Source: Dyella nitratireducens (lineage in GTDB: Bacteria > Pseudomonadota > Gammaproteobacteria > Xanthomonadales > Rhodanobacteraceae). From it: DNA of 64,000 nucleotides. The notes beneath the pieces were generated by a model. That model made no database searches and was not told where the DNA came from. It was given only the letters and a program-made list of their open reading frames with translations. Shown here piece after piece: positions 46,172 through 55,620 of this stretch. Position numbers and translations under genes: made by a program. Location: NCBI RefSeq assembly GCF_014642835.1, contig NZ_BMJA01000001.1, positions 564,540 to 628,539 on the forward strand, written 5' to 3'. How positions within the stretch are numbered: position 1 is the stretch's first letter; each line of letters begins with the position of its first letter.

Positions 46172-47116
46172 ATGCGCCTGCGCCGTCTTTCTGCCGGTCT
46201 GCTTATCGCAATGGGCCTGCTTGCGTTGCCTGCCATGGCGGATACGCCGAAGGCCACGCCCACTGCGAAGGAACTGATTGCCAAATCCAAAGCGGACGAA
46301 TGGCGCACGCCCGATCCCAATAACCTGCTGTACATGCAGTTGCCGCAAGGACGCGTGGTGATTGAGCTGGCGCCCGACTTCACGCCGCTGCACGCCGCCA
46401 ACATCCGCACGCTGGTGCGGGAGCATTATTTCGATGGGCTGGCGATCATTCGCGTGCAGGACAACTTCGTCACGCAATGGGGCGATCCCAATGACGACGA
46501 CAGCGGCGATAAAAGCAAGATCAAGCCACTCGGCAACGCCAAGCGCACGTTGCCGCCGGAGTACACGCGTTCGATCGATCCCAAGTTGCCATGGACGCCC
46601 CTGCCCGATGGCGATGTCTACGCACCACAGGTAGGTTTCAGCGAAGGCTTTCCCGCGGCACGCGACCCAGCCGGCGGACGCGAATGGCTGGTGCACTGCT
46701 ACGGCATGGTCGGCGTGGCGCGCGACGTGGCGCCGGACAGCGGCAGTGGCAGTTCCTTGTATGTAGCCATCGGCCAGGCGCCGCGGCAGATCGATCGCAA
46801 TCTAGCGATTGCCGGCCGCGTGCTGGAAGGCATGCCGTATCTGTCAGGGCTGCCGCGCGGTACCGGGCCGCTGGGGTTCTACACACAGGCAGCACAGCGC
46901 ACGCCGATCCTGTCGGTGAAACTGGCGGCCGATCTGCCACCGGCACAGCGTGAGAAGCTTGAGGTGTTGCGTACCGATAGCGCCACCTTCACCGCCATCA
47001 TCGAGGCCAAGCGCAACCGTCACGACGCGTTCTACACATTGCCGGCCGGGAAGATCGATATCTGCAATATCGACGTGCCGGTGCGTACGGAACCGCCGGC
47101 GAACGCCGCTCATTGA
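46172..47116 (+). CDS. Periplasmic cyclophilin-type peptidyl-prolyl isomerase
   Basis: A 314-residue exported protein with a signal peptide (MRLRRLSAGLLIAMGLLALPAMADT). The ATG at 46172 has GGGGAA about nine bases upstream; earlier in-frame ATGs have no ribosome site. The cyclophilin domain is VVIELAPDFTPLHAANIRTLVREHYFDGLAIIRVQDNFVTQWGDPN with LYVAIGQAPRQIDRNLAIAGRVLEGM later. Some family motif residues differ, and the protein is longer than simple cyclophilins. It should speed proline isomerisation in periplasmic proteins. Confidence 0.85.
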   Translation: MRLRRLSAGLLIAMGLLALPAMADTPKATPTAKELIAKSKADEWRTPDPNNLLYMQLPQGRVVIELAPDFTPLHAANIRTLVREHYFDGLAIIRVQDNFVTQWGDPNDDDSGDKSKIKPLGNAKRTLPPEYTRSIDPKLPWTPLPDGDVYAPQVGFSEGFPAARDPAGGREWLVHCYGMVGVARDVAPDSGSGSSLYVAIGQAPRQIDRNLAIAGRVLEGMPYLSGLPRGTGPLGFYTQAAQRTPILSVKLAADLPPAQREKLEVLRTDSATFTAIIEAKRNRHDAFYTLPAGKIDICNIDVPVRTEPPANAAH

Positions 47117-47243
47117 TGAGATAACGTGCCCGACGAACGGTGCGGGCACGAAAACTACACACGATCTTCGCTTCAGCCGTAGTTAGTTGAGCCGGGCAGA
47201 CGCTAACCGCACCTCGAGCGGTGACTGGCAAAGGCAGGGAGTG

Positions 47244-49355
47244 ATGCGACTCAGTCTGAAAATACTCGCTTGGATCGTGGGTGTGCTGCTGGTACTGGTG
47301 CTTGCGCTGGTGCTGTTCGTGGCGCTGTTCAACTGGAACCGGCTCAAGCCGACGATCGACGACAAGGTCAGTGCGGCGATCGGCCGTCCCTTCACGATCA
47401 ACGGGGACATCACTGCGGCATGGCGGCGCGAACCGAGCGAGCCTAGTTTGCGCAGCTTGATACCTTGGCCAACCTTTACGGCGCGCGACATCCGTATCGG
47501 CAATCCATCGTGGACCAAGCAACCGCAGCTGGTGCAGCTCGATGCGCTGCAATTCCGGATTTCGCCACTGCCGTTGCTGCTCCATCACATCTATGTACCT
47601 TGGGTGCAGTTGTCCAATCTGCACGTGGATCTGGAGCGCAACAGCCGAGGCCAGGCCAACTGGCAGCTTGCCCTGCAAAACAACCAGCAGCCCTCAAGCT
47701 GGAAACTCAGCATGGGCACGATGGGCCTCGACAAGGGTGAGATCGCGCTGGACGACGTGCAGACACGTTCGAAGCTGCGGATCGGCATGACGCCACTGCA
47801 GCAGGCGATCCCTTATGACCAGCTCGTGGCGCAGGCCACCAGCGAATCGCGCGCCGATGTGGGGCATGACGTGGGCCGCGTGGCGAACAGCGCCGAGACC
47901 AATCCCGATCTTTCCAATAACGCCAAACGCACTGCCTACCAGTTTGCTTGGAGCGTTAACGGCACCTACAAGGGCGCGCCGGTGAGTGGGGACGGCAAGA
48001 CTGGCGGGGTACTAGCACTGGAGAGTGCCACCCAGCCATTCCCCATCCAGGCGCGCGTGCATATCGATACCAGCAAGATCGCCGTGGTCGGCACGCTGAC
48101 CGATCCCATGCACTTGTCTGCATTGAATATGCGCGTGTGGTTTGCCGGCGCAAGCATGGCGAAGCTCTATCCAATTCTTGGCATCACGTTGCCGGATACG
48201 CCGCCCTTTGCAACGGAAGGCCATTTGTCCGCGGAAGTGCATATGCAAGGCAGCCGCTATAGCTACCGCAACTTCCGCGGCCGTGTCGGCGGAAGCGACA
48301 TCGGCGGCAATCTCGAGGTGGTGACGGGCGGGCCGCGCATGACATTGACCGGCGATCTGCACTCGCAGGTGCTGCGCTTCGCCGACCTTGGCGCACTGGT
48401 CGGTGCAGGCAACCCGGCGCAGAAACAAGAGCGCGGCGATACCACGCCGCAGCCCGGAAACAAGGCGCTGCCGGTGGAGCAGTTCCATACCGATCGCCTG
48501 AAGACCATGGATGCCGATGTCAGCTTCGACGCGGCTCGCATCGAGCATCCGAGCTCCTTGCCGATCGATGCACTCAGCACGCACGTTCACCTGGACAACG
48601 GCGTGCTGAAGCTCGATCCACTGCATGCGGGCGTCGCAGGTGGCACGATTGATGGAAATGTGCAGCTAGACAGCAATGCCCAGCCCATCCGCACCGCCCT
48701 CGATCTGCGCGCTCGCCATCTGCAACTGAAGCAGTTGTTCCCGACCGTGCCATCCATGCAGAACAGCCTCGGTGAGATCAATGGCGATATCACCATGAAT
48801 GGAGCCGGCAGTTCTGTGTCGGGCTTGCTCAGCAATGCGAACGGCGAAGCCAAAATGCTGATGAACAACGGCATGATCAGCAAAACGCTGCTGGAAATGG
48901 CCGGCTTGAACGTCGCCAACGTGGTGGTCCGGAAATTGTTCGGCGACCAGACCGTGAAGATCAATTGTGCTGCGGCCGACATGACTGGCGACAACGGCCT
49001 GTTCACCAGCCGCCTGTTCGTGCTGGACACGTCGGACGCGATCATCAATGTGAGCGGCACCATCAACTTCCACGACGAACATCTGGATCTGGATGTGGTA
49101 CCGCATACGAAGGGGCTGCGCGTGTTCTCGCTGCGCTCGCCGCTTTACGTGAAGGGTACTTTCAAAGATCCCGACGTAGGCGTGAAGCCGTGGCCGCTGA
49201 TATTGAGAGGCGGCGGCGCAGTCGCGCTGGCGGTGTTGGCGGCGCCTGCGGCAGCCTTGCTGGCGGTGGTCGTGCCCAGTCGCGGTCAGCACAATGATTG
49301 CCAGCAAGTGTTGACGCAGTTGCGCAACGCGCCGCAGGGGAATGTGAAGCAATAG
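47244..49355 (+). CDS. AsmA-family protein
   Basis: A 703-residue envelope protein. The start MRLSLKILAWIVGVLLVLVLALVLFVALFNWNRLKPTIDDKVSAAIGRPFTINGDI combines a membrane anchor with the N-terminal chorein-like AsmA segment. The ribosome site is weak (AAAGG about nine bases upstream). The C-terminal AsmA_2 region (about 450-640) has INGDITMNGAGSSVSGLLSNANGEAKMLMNNGMISKTLLEMAGLNV. Members form a periplasmic bridge that moves phospholipid to the outer membrane or controls its composition. It follows the cyclophilin by 127 bp. Confidence 0.87.
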   Translation: MRLSLKILAWIVGVLLVLVLALVLFVALFNWNRLKPTIDDKVSAAIGRPFTINGDITAAWRREPSEPSLRSLIPWPTFTARDIRIGNPSWTKQPQLVQLDALQFRISPLPLLLHHIYVPWVQLSNLHVDLERNSRGQANWQLALQNNQQPSSWKLSMGTMGLDKGEIALDDVQTRSKLRIGMTPLQQAIPYDQLVAQATSESRADVGHDVGRVANSAETNPDLSNNAKRTAYQFAWSVNGTYKGAPVSGDGKTGGVLALESATQPFPIQARVHIDTSKIAVVGTLTDPMHLSALNMRVWFAGASMAKLYPILGITLPDTPPFATEGHLSAEVHMQGSRYSYRNFRGRVGGSDIGGNLEVVTGGPRMTLTGDLHSQVLRFADLGALVGAGNPAQKQERGDTTPQPGNKALPVEQFHTDRLKTMDADVSFDAARIEHPSSLPIDALSTHVHLDNGVLKLDPLHAGVAGGTIDGNVQLDSNAQPIRTALDLRARHLQLKQLFPTVPSMQNSLGEINGDITMNGAGSSVSGLLSNANGEAKMLMNNGMISKTLLEMAGLNVANVVVRKLFGDQTVKINCAAADMTGDNGLFTSRLFVLDTSDAIINVSGTINFHDEHLDLDVVPHTKGLRVFSLRSPLYVKGTFKDPDVGVKPWPLILRGGGAVALAVLAAPAAALLAVVVPSRGQHNDCQQVLTQLRNAPQGNVKQ

Positions 49356-49781
49356 CTCCGCACCTATTCTTCGATTGAAGTACAACCCTGATATATCCCC
49401 ACGTTTTTGGTAGCTCCGGGGTGCCATTCGCCGCGAAAAACGTCAATCTTGCCTCGACGTCATTCCGGCCTTCGCCCACTGCTGTCCGGGGAAGTTTCGT
49501 AACACCTCACCGTCATTCCGGCGAAGGCCGGAATCCATGCTTCGTACTGGCGATGGATTCCGGCCTTCGCCGGAATGACGATAAGGCAAGATTGAAGGCT
49601 ATGGTGAAAACAAGTTCCTCGCTGCATTCCTTTGCAAAAAGCGCTATAGAGCGGCAATTTTCTGAGTTTCGACAAAATCTTCCCCGGACAGCAATGGGCC
49701 TTCGCCAGAATGACGACTCGCTCTAAAAGGGAACAACGCATCGTCATAGAATAGGCTCCTTCCCCACTAGCCCACCGCCCC
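49356..49781. other. Intergenic region with family B repeat and its fragments
   Basis: A 426 bp gap without a supported gene. It contains a full short family B repeat (49512-49579), a half copy GTCATTCCGGCCTTCGCC at about 49460, and a degraded end (GCCTTCGCCAGAATGACGA) near 49699. It also holds CCCTGATATATCCC (about 49386), whose complement recurs at about 23325. It seems to be a site of repeated insertion and decay. Confidence 0.6.
49512..49579. repeat. Family B palindromic repeat, short form, copy 2
   Basis: A 68 bp element identical as read to the copy at 23195-23262, about 26 kb away. Confidence 0.9.
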
Positions 49782-50708
49782 ATGCAGCCCGTCACCAAGG
49801 CCCGCCTGCAAATTCATTTCTGCGTACTGCTATGGGGCTTCACCGCCATCCTCGGCAAGCTGATCACGTTGCCTGCGTTGGCCCTGGTAGGTTGGCGCAT
49901 GCTGCTGGTGGGCGGCAGTTTGCTGCTGATGCCGCGCGTCTGGCGCGGTTTGCGCAGCATGCCGATGAAGTTGCGCCTGGCGTACGCGGGTATTGGTGTG
50001 CTGGTGTCGCTGCACTGGCTGACGTTCTACGCGGCCATCAAGCTGGCCAACGCTTCCGTCGGCGCCACCTGCATTGCGCTGGGGCCGGCGTTCCTGGCGT
50101 TCGTCGAGCCGTGGATCGCACGGCGGCGTTTCGATCCGCGCGAATTGTTGATGGCGATTGCCGTAGTGCCTGGTGTCGCGATGGTGGCGGGCGGTGTGCC
50201 GGGGCATATGCGCATCGGCATTGCGGTAGGCGTGGTATCGGCGCTGTTCGTCGCGTTGTTCGGTTCGCTCAACAAGCGCATGGTCGAGCATGGCGATCCA
50301 TTGACCGTGACCTGCATCGAGCTGGGTACGGGCGCGCTATTCCTAGCGTTGCTCGCGCCATGGATGCCGCATACGGGTTCGGCCTTTCCCGTGCCGAATC
50401 TGCATGACGCCGTGCTGCTGTTGCTCCTGTCGTTCGGCTGCACGCTGTTGCCGTTCTCCCTGGTGTTGGTCGCGCTGCGTCACGTCAGCGCGTTCGCGAT
50501 GCAGATGATCACCAATCTGGAACCGGTCTACGCCATCGTGCTGGCCATGCTGTTGCTGGGCGAGCAACGGCAATTGGATGGCTGGTTCTATGCCGGTGTG
50601 GTGGTGATTCTTGCGGCGGTGTTTGCGCATCCGCTGCTGCACCGGAACGAGCAAGCGCCGGTGCAGCCGGAGCTACTGGGGACGGCGGAGAGTCATAATC
50701 TGGATTGA
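49782..50708 (+). CDS. DMT-superfamily (EamA) transporter
   Basis: A 308-residue inner-membrane protein with ten hydrophobic segments arranged as two EamA repeats (LQIHFCVLLWGFTAILGKL and a second from about 150). LALVGWRMLLVGG, and NLEPVYAIVLAMLLLGEQ in the second half, are family signatures. Such carriers export amino acids, nucleotides or other small metabolites. It ends eight bases from the end of the convergent LysR gene. The start has no clear ribosome site. Confidence 0.88.
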   Translation: MQPVTKARLQIHFCVLLWGFTAILGKLITLPALALVGWRMLLVGGSLLLMPRVWRGLRSMPMKLRLAYAGIGVLVSLHWLTFYAAIKLANASVGATCIALGPAFLAFVEPWIARRRFDPRELLMAIAVVPGVAMVAGGVPGHMRIGIAVGVVSALFVALFGSLNKRMVEHGDPLTVTCIELGTGALFLALLAPWMPHTGSAFPVPNLHDAVLLLLLSFGCTLLPFSLVLVALRHVSAFAMQMITNLEPVYAIVLAMLLLGEQRQLDGWFYAGVVVILAAVFAHPLLHRNEQAPVQPELLGTAESHNLD

Positions 50709-50716
50709 TCTGGCGC

Positions 50717-51610
50717 CTACCGTTTCGCCAACCGGTCGCGCATGAAATCAATGAACGCCCGCACTTTTGCCGGCGGCTGCGGATCGGGATACACGGCGTG
50801 GATGCCGCCTTCCTGCAGTCGATATGGCGCAAGCAGCACCTGCAGGCGTCCGGCCTGGATGTCTTCCTGCACCAGATAATCGGGCAACACGGACACACCG
50901 GCTCCTGCGAGTACCAGCGCGCGAATCGCTGCCGCGTTGTTCGCCTGCATCACCTGGCGCATGCGTACGATGCGGCGGCTGTTGCCGCGCGTGAACGTCC
51001 AGCGCAAAGGCGTAGCCAGCGCGGACATCGCAATCCAGCCGTGCATGGCAAGATCCTCCGGCCGGCGTGGTGTGTCGTGCTCGGCCAGATAAGCCGGGCT
51101 GGCCATGACCAGCTGGCGGAAGCTGCCGAGCCGCGTAGCACGCAGGCTGGAATCGCGCAGCCAGCCGATACGGATGGCCAGATCAAAGCGCTCGGCGATC
51201 AGGTCATTGATCTGGTCGTCGATCACAAGGTCTATCTGCAGCGACGGATACAGGCGCCGAAATTCACTCAGTGCCGGTGCAACCACCGCTGCGCCGTAAT
51301 CGGTGGAAGTGGTAAGACGCAGCGTGCCGGTAGGCTTGCTGCGCTGATCACCGATGCGCTCGATGGCGGCCTGCGCCTGTTCCAGCAATTGCACACAATC
51401 GGCGTGAAAGACCGCACCCGCTTCGGTCAGGGCCATGCGCCGCGTGCTGCGCACGAGCAACGTCACCCCCAACTCGCGTTCCAGACGCAGCAGGTGCTGG
51501 CTGACCATGGCCTTGGTCATCCCCAAGTGTTCTGCTGCAGCCGTAAACGAGCCCGCGCGCACCAGCGCCACGAAAACGGCCAATCGGTTGAGATTCACGT
51601 CGCGTCCCAT
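50717..51610 (-). CDS. LysR-family transcriptional regulator
   Basis: A 297-residue regulator with VNLNRLAVFVALVRAGSFTAAAEHLGMTKAMVSQHLLRLE, then RSTRRMALTEAG, and an effector domain beginning RSKPTGTLRLTTS. It belongs to the large CrgA/DmlR-like group. No ribosome site precedes the ATG, so translation may start on a leaderless message. It is divergent from the NAD(P)-binding protein at 51723. Confidence 0.9.
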   Translation of the reverse strand: MGRDVNLNRLAVFVALVRAGSFTAAAEHLGMTKAMVSQHLLRLERELGVTLLVRSTRRMALTEAGAVFHADCVQLLEQAQAAIERIGDQRSKPTGTLRLTTSTDYGAAVVAPALSEFRRLYPSLQIDLVIDDQINDLIAERFDLAIRIGWLRDSSLRATRLGSFRQLVMASPAYLAEHDTPRRPEDLAMHGWIAMSALATPLRWTFTRGNSRRIVRMRQVMQANNAAAIRALVLAGAGVSVLPDYLVQEDIQAGRLQVLLAPYRLQEGGIHAVYPDPQPPAKVRAFIDFMRDRLAKR

Positions 51611-51621
51611 GGGCGAATGAT

Positions 51622-51640
51622 TGTCAACCTTTTCTTGACA
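51622..51640. promoter_or_regulatory. Candidate LysR operator TGTCAA-N7-TTGACA
   Basis: A perfect 6 bp inverted repeat separated by 7 bp, 12 bp upstream of the LysR start and 82 bp from the divergent gene. The right arm TTGACA also fits a -35 element for the plus strand. It is likely a shared control site. Confidence 0.5.
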
Positions 51641-51722
51641 GTCAATTCCGTATTAGTCGGCTTATCGAACCGACGGCATGCGCGCATGCTGATGCACCGC
51701 TGCTTTCCTGACGGAGATATCC

Positions 51723-52364
51723 ATGAAATTGGTTCTATTCGGCGCCACCGGGCATATCGGCCATGCCATCCTCGATGAAGCGCTGGCGCGCGGGCACGAC
51801 GTTACCGCTATCGTGCGTGATACCAGCCGCTTGAAGCTGAGCCACGACCGGCTGCACGTGGTGGAAGGCACGGTGGAAGAATCATCGCTCTGGCTTGCTT
51901 ATGCCAAACATGCGGATGCCGTGATCGCCAGTATTTCTCCGCGCCGCGATGGCAACAGCAACACGCTACCGAACGCTGCCCAGACGCTGCTCGACACACT
52001 CGATGGCACCAACATCAAGCGTCTGCTGTGGGTGGGCGGCGCCGGCACCCTGGAGATCGCACCGGGGAAGCAGCTGATTGATGATCCGCACTTTCCCGAA
52101 GCCTGGAAGGCGGAGGCGCAATCCATGGGGCGTGCTCTGGAGGTGTTCCGCGCCAGCAAGGCCAACGTCGATTGGACCTTCATCAGCCCGGCCGCCCTGA
52201 TCGAAGATGGCGAACGTACCGGCAAATACCGCGTCGGTGGCGATCAGCTACTGGTGGATGCGAAGGGTGTCAGCCGCATCAGCGTGCCGGATTATGTAGC
52301 AGCGCTGCTGGATCAGCTCGATAACAGCGATACGTTCAGGAAGCGGATCACGGTGGCGTATTGA
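51723..52364 (+). CDS. NAD(P)-dependent epimerase/reductase-like protein (NAD(P)H-binding)
   Basis: A 213-residue Rossmann-fold protein starting MKLVLFGATGHIGHAILDEALARGHDVTAIVRD, the glycine motif GATGHIG of atypical SDRs. LLWVGGAGTLEIAPG and TFISPAALIEDGERTGKYR are typical of the YwnB/NmrA-like group, which binds NAD(P)H and can act as a redox sensor or reductase. GGAG lies six bases upstream. It is divergent from a LysR gene, the common layout for this family. Confidence 0.88.
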   Translation: MKLVLFGATGHIGHAILDEALARGHDVTAIVRDTSRLKLSHDRLHVVEGTVEESSLWLAYAKHADAVIASISPRRDGNSNTLPNAAQTLLDTLDGTNIKRLLWVGGAGTLEIAPGKQLIDDPHFPEAWKAEAQSMGRALEVFRASKANVDWTFISPAALIEDGERTGKYRVGGDQLLVDAKGVSRISVPDYVAALLDQLDNSDTFRKRITVAY

Positions 52365-52373
52365 GGCTCATGA

Positions 52374-52399
52374 GCATGTTGGGGCTTGCTCCAACATGC
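52374..52399. terminator. Hairpin between NAD(P)-binding gene and rlmJ
   Basis: GCATGTTGG and CCAACATGC form a 9 bp stem with an 8-base loop, starting 9 bp after the stop. The sequence ATGTTGGGG...CCAACAT suggests a shortened family A element. There is no T-run. Confidence 0.5.
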
Positions 52400-52448
52400 G
52401 GATGGCGGGCTGGGATTTATACTGGCGCATCCCAGCCTGCCGACCGCC

Positions 52449-53381
52449 ATGAACTACCGCCACGCCTACCACGCAGGCAACTTTGCCGACGTTCTCAAGC
52501 ACAGCGTGCTGTTTGCGCTGATCGAAGCCTTGAAGGCGAAGGACACGCCGTTTGCCCTGATCGACACGCACGCCGGCAGCGGCTGCTACGCACTCGATAG
52601 CGAAGAGGCCGGCAAGACCGGCGAATACCGTGATGGTATCGCGCGCCTGCTGTTTCCCGATTTGCAGCAGACCCGACAACACGGCGCGCTGCCCCCGCTG
52701 CTACGCCATTGGCTCGACACCATCCTCGCCCTGCCCGGCAATGAGCATGGCTTGAAGTTGTATCCCGGCTCGCCGCTGCAGGCTGCGCAAGCGATGCGCG
52801 CGACCGACAGCGCGCAGCTATGCGAACTGCATCCGGAAGAAGTTTCGCGCTTGCGCGAACTGTTTCGCCATGATCAGCGCGTGCACGTGCATCACCGCAA
52901 TGGTTACGAAGCGCTGAAAGCACTGCTTCCGCCGAAGGAAAAACGCGGTCTGGTGCTGATCGATCCGCCTTACGAAGCACAAGAAGACGAATTCCGCCTG
53001 GTCGAAGCTGCATTGAAGATGGCGCTGCAGCGTTGGCCAAACGGTATCTACGCGATCTGGTATCCGATCAAGCTGCGCAGCCAGGTGCAGCCGTTCCTGC
53101 GCTGGCTGCAACGCTGCGGCGCACGACGCGTGTTGCAAGCGGAACTGCTGGTGCATCCGGATGACTCGCCGTTGCGTTTGAACGGATCGGGCATGGCGAT
53201 TCTCAACGCGCCCTGGAATCTCGATCAGATACTGCGTGAACCGCTGCAAGCGATGGCGCGTTTGCTATCGCAAGAGCATGCGGCGACTTGGCGGTTGGAC
53301 TGGCTGGTGCAGGAAGGCGAAACAGCAGGCTCACAAGCGCATCACACTCGGCCGCTACCGCAATCCAGGCGTCCCCGCTAA
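52449..53381 (+). CDS. rlmJ: 23S rRNA (adenine(2030)-N6)-methyltransferase
   Basis: A 310-residue methyltransferase that modifies A2030 of 23S rRNA using S-adenosylmethionine. MNYRHAYHAGNFADVLKHSVL is the conserved N-terminus, DTHAGSGCY the cofactor loop, and the catalytic motif is Asp172-Pro-Pro-Tyr in VLIDPPYEAQEDEF. The C-terminal PWNLDQ segment is also conserved. The start at 52449 has only a weak ribosome site, but the conserved MNYRH start makes it likely. It is followed by the Slp lipoprotein after 34 bp. Confidence 0.95.
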   Translation: MNYRHAYHAGNFADVLKHSVLFALIEALKAKDTPFALIDTHAGSGCYALDSEEAGKTGEYRDGIARLLFPDLQQTRQHGALPPLLRHWLDTILALPGNEHGLKLYPGSPLQAAQAMRATDSAQLCELHPEEVSRLRELFRHDQRVHVHHRNGYEALKALLPPKEKRGLVLIDPPYEAQEDEFRLVEAALKMALQRWPNGIYAIWYPIKLRSQVQPFLRWLQRCGARRVLQAELLVHPDDSPLRLNGSGMAILNAPWNLDQILREPLQAMARLLSQEHAATWRLDWLVQEGETAGSQAHHTRPLPQSRRPR

Positions 53382-53415
53382 GCTCGAATCCGCTTCGTGC
53401 TGAAAGGACATCGCC

Positions 53416-53922
53416 ATGCATCTGCGCACTGTTTTCCGCCTGTTCGCGCCGCTCGCACTACTGCTGTTGGCGGCTTGTGCGCCTGCGCCCATCTACAAAG
53501 CCGCGCCCGGTACCGTGACGCCGCTACCTATGCAGGTCGCGCACGCGCCGGAGCAGTACGGCAATAGCTCGGTGATCTGGGGTGGCAGCGTGGTCGCCGT
53601 ACGCAACTTCCCTGGTCATACCGAGATGGAAATCCTGGGTTACCCGCTGGATTCCTCGCAGCGCCCGCAACCGAATGCGCAGGGCATTGGGCGCTTCATC
53701 GCGGTGTTTCCTGGCTATCTGGAAGCCTTCAATTACCCGAACGGCAGCCTGGTCACGCTGACCGGGCAACTCAGCGGCACACGTACAGGTTCAGTGGACC
53801 AGGCGGCTTACACCTATCCGGTGGTAAGCGTGGCGCAATCGCATCTTTGGACCCAGGCCGAATTGCGCCAGGGGCATCCGAACGTGAGCTTTGGTGTCGG
53901 CGTGGGCGTCGGCATCCATTGA
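53416..53922 (+). CDS. Slp-family outer-membrane lipoprotein
   Basis: A 168-residue lipoprotein. The signal MHLRTVFRLFAPLALLLLAAC has lipid-accepting Cys21. The mature part has VIWGGSVVAVRNFPGHTEMEILGYPLDSSQRPQ, GRFIAVFPGYLEAFNYPNGSLVTLTGQLSGTRTG and YTYPVVSVAQSHLW, the core of the Slp/YeaY family of starvation-linked lipoproteins. AAGGA lies seven bases before the ATG. It is probably read from its own promoter or with rlmJ. Confidence 0.9.
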   Translation: MHLRTVFRLFAPLALLLLAACAPAPIYKAAPGTVTPLPMQVAHAPEQYGNSSVIWGGSVVAVRNFPGHTEMEILGYPLDSSQRPQPNAQGIGRFIAVFPGYLEAFNYPNGSLVTLTGQLSGTRTGSVDQAAYTYPVVSVAQSHLWTQAELRQGHPNVSFGVGVGVGIH

Positions 53923-54081
53923 TCACATGAGCATGGCGGACTAGATGCGGCGCCTTGTCGCAACGCAACATATTCAGTAGGCCGGCTGGATCGACGATCT
54001 ATTGATAACCTTAAATAGGCTCGGAACAACCATCCTAGCGTCCATGCTGCAGCGCAAACAATACGCTATAGTACGGGCATT

Positions 54082-54699
54082 ATGCCTACAAGCCCTGTCC
54101 GCAATTTCGACGCCTACCCCCACCACACCGAACTGCCGCCACGCAGCCGTGAGCGGTTTACGCCTGCGCCTTCGCCCTTGTCTGGCAAGCCGCGTGGCGA
54201 AGCGGTGCGTACTGCCGATGGGCGCGAACTGATCCTGCGCAGCGTCGAACCCGGCGACGTCACTGCCATCCAGCGCTGCTTCAAGCGCCTGCCGCAGGAG
54301 GACGTGCGCCGCCGCTTCATGCACGCCATGTCGGAGTTGCCCGCACCGATGGCGCAACGACTGTGCCGTATCGACCCGGAATTGGAAGCTGCCTACGTGT
54401 TGATCGACGAAGCGGTGAAACCAGCCGAGTTGCGTGGTGTGGGCCGCATCTTCGTCGACGTGGCTGCCAACACAGCCGAGTTCTCAGTGCTGGTGGAACG
54501 CGAATGGACGCGCATCGGCCTCGGGGCGCTGCTGATGCAGCGACTGGTGGACGAATGCCGCCGCCGCGGCCTGGATGAAATCTGGGGCTACGTACTGATG
54601 GAAAACCGGCCGATGCTGCAGTTGTGCAAGGAGATGGGCTTCGTCGCCACCATGGTGCCGGGTGAAGGTAGCACGGCGCAAATTCGCCTTAAGCTCTGA
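54082..54699 (+). CDS. GNAT-family acetyltransferase
   Basis: A 205-residue protein with the acetyl-CoA region FSVLVEREWTRIGLGALLMQRLVDECRRRGLDEIWGYVLMENRPMLQLCKEMGF in its C-terminal half. GRELILRSVEPGDVTAIQRCFKRLPQEDVRRRF near 45-75 is typical of the GNAT domain found at the end of large protein-acetylating enzymes (PatZ-like), here as a stand-alone unit. A -10-like TATAGT lies just upstream of the ATG, so the message may have a very short leader. A family A repeat follows the stop by six bases. Confidence 0.85.
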   Translation: MPTSPVRNFDAYPHHTELPPRSRERFTPAPSPLSGKPRGEAVRTADGRELILRSVEPGDVTAIQRCFKRLPQEDVRRRFMHAMSELPAPMAQRLCRIDPELEAAYVLIDEAVKPAELRGVGRIFVDVAANTAEFSVLVEREWTRIGLGALLMQRLVDECRRRGLDEIWGYVLMENRPMLQLCKEMGFVATMVPGEGSTAQIRLKL

Positions 54700-54705
54700 C
54701 CATCG

Positions 54706-54777
54706 TAGGTTGGGGTGCAAACCCCAACATCGCTATGCCAATCATCACGCCATGTTGGGGTTTGCACCCCAACCTAC
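54706..54777. repeat. Family A palindromic repeat, copy 7
   Basis: Standard arms. It fills the space between the convergent GNAT and methyltransferase genes. Confidence 0.9.
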
Positions 54778-54781
54778 GCGA

Positions 54782-55444
54782 CTATCGGGCCGTAAAACAG
54801 ACCACTTTGCCGTGCTGCGCAAGCTCCACTTCGGCGAAGTGTTTACGTAGTGCCTTGTCCAAGCCATCCAGCGTATCGGCCCGATTCCCGAAGATGCCTT
54901 TCTTGTTGTAGACGTCCATCAGCTTGCGGCCGAACGCGTTATGTCCGGCTGCATCACCCAGGATGGTCGCGCCATACAGCACGCCGCCTTCGGCGAGATG
55001 CGGTTTCAAGTTGGCAAACACGCGCGCCTTGTCCGCCATGTCACCCGGCAGGCAGTGCAGCAAGTAGAACAGCGCCATCGAGTCGTACTTGCGCTCGCCC
55101 AGGGCAGTCACCGGCTGCATGACGTCCTGCACGAATCCACTCACGCCGGAGCGTCCCAGGCGATGCGCGGCAGTGCGCAGGCTGTTTTCGTTGAGGTCAA
55201 GCAAGCCCAGCTGCTGGTCGGCGCGAAATCCGGCGTGCTTCAGATAGAAACCCGTGCCGACACCGACATCCAGGTGCCTAGGCCCGATGAGTCGTCGATA
55301 GAACGGCAATAGCACATCCTGCGTGGAGCATTGCCACGCCCAGCGGTTGGAGACGCTCAGCACCCACCAGTCGTAAAGCTTTAGTACCCAAGGCGAGTAC
55401 ACGGCGGCGCCCGCCTGGGTGTCGAGGGTGGTTTCGGTGGACAT
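54782..55444 (-). CDS. SAM-dependent methyltransferase
   Basis: A 220-residue class I methyltransferase starting MSTETTLDTQAGAAVYSPWVLKLYDWWVLSVSNRWAWQCS. HLDVGVGTGFYLKH is the cofactor motif, LGLLDLNENSL the second, and SMALFYLLHCLPGDMADKARVFANLKPHLAEGGVLYGATIL the later core. The N-terminal aromatic segment may be a substrate lid. The target is unknown; small-molecule or lipid-like substrates are typical. The start at 55444 is the better of two candidates but has no strong ribosome site. It is divergent from mfd. Confidence 0.85.
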   Translation of the reverse strand: MSTETTLDTQAGAAVYSPWVLKLYDWWVLSVSNRWAWQCSTQDVLLPFYRRLIGPRHLDVGVGTGFYLKHAGFRADQQLGLLDLNENSLRTAAHRLGRSGVSGFVQDVMQPVTALGERKYDSMALFYLLHCLPGDMADKARVFANLKPHLAEGGVLYGATILGDAAGHNAFGRKLMDVYNKKGIFGNRADTLDGLDKALRKHFAEVELAQHGKVVCFTAR

Positions 55445-55620
55445 GGGTGGGATCTGTCTCAGGGAAAAAAGCCGGCGAAAGTTTGCATGAGGCGTGTTGA
55501 AGTGCAATGACCCGGCGTCCACCTCTCGAAGCACTTGATGGGTCCCAACCGTCCAACGCGCTAAACTTGCGCGCTCGATTGGCCCAGGCACCCCGCCAGC
55601 GCCCTCCACGCTCGATCCCC

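Noticed and set aside
49356-49781. A possible CRISPR-like array of short repeats
   Set aside because: The repeated pieces are inverted family B arms and fragments, not evenly spaced direct repeats with unique spacers, and there are no cas genes.
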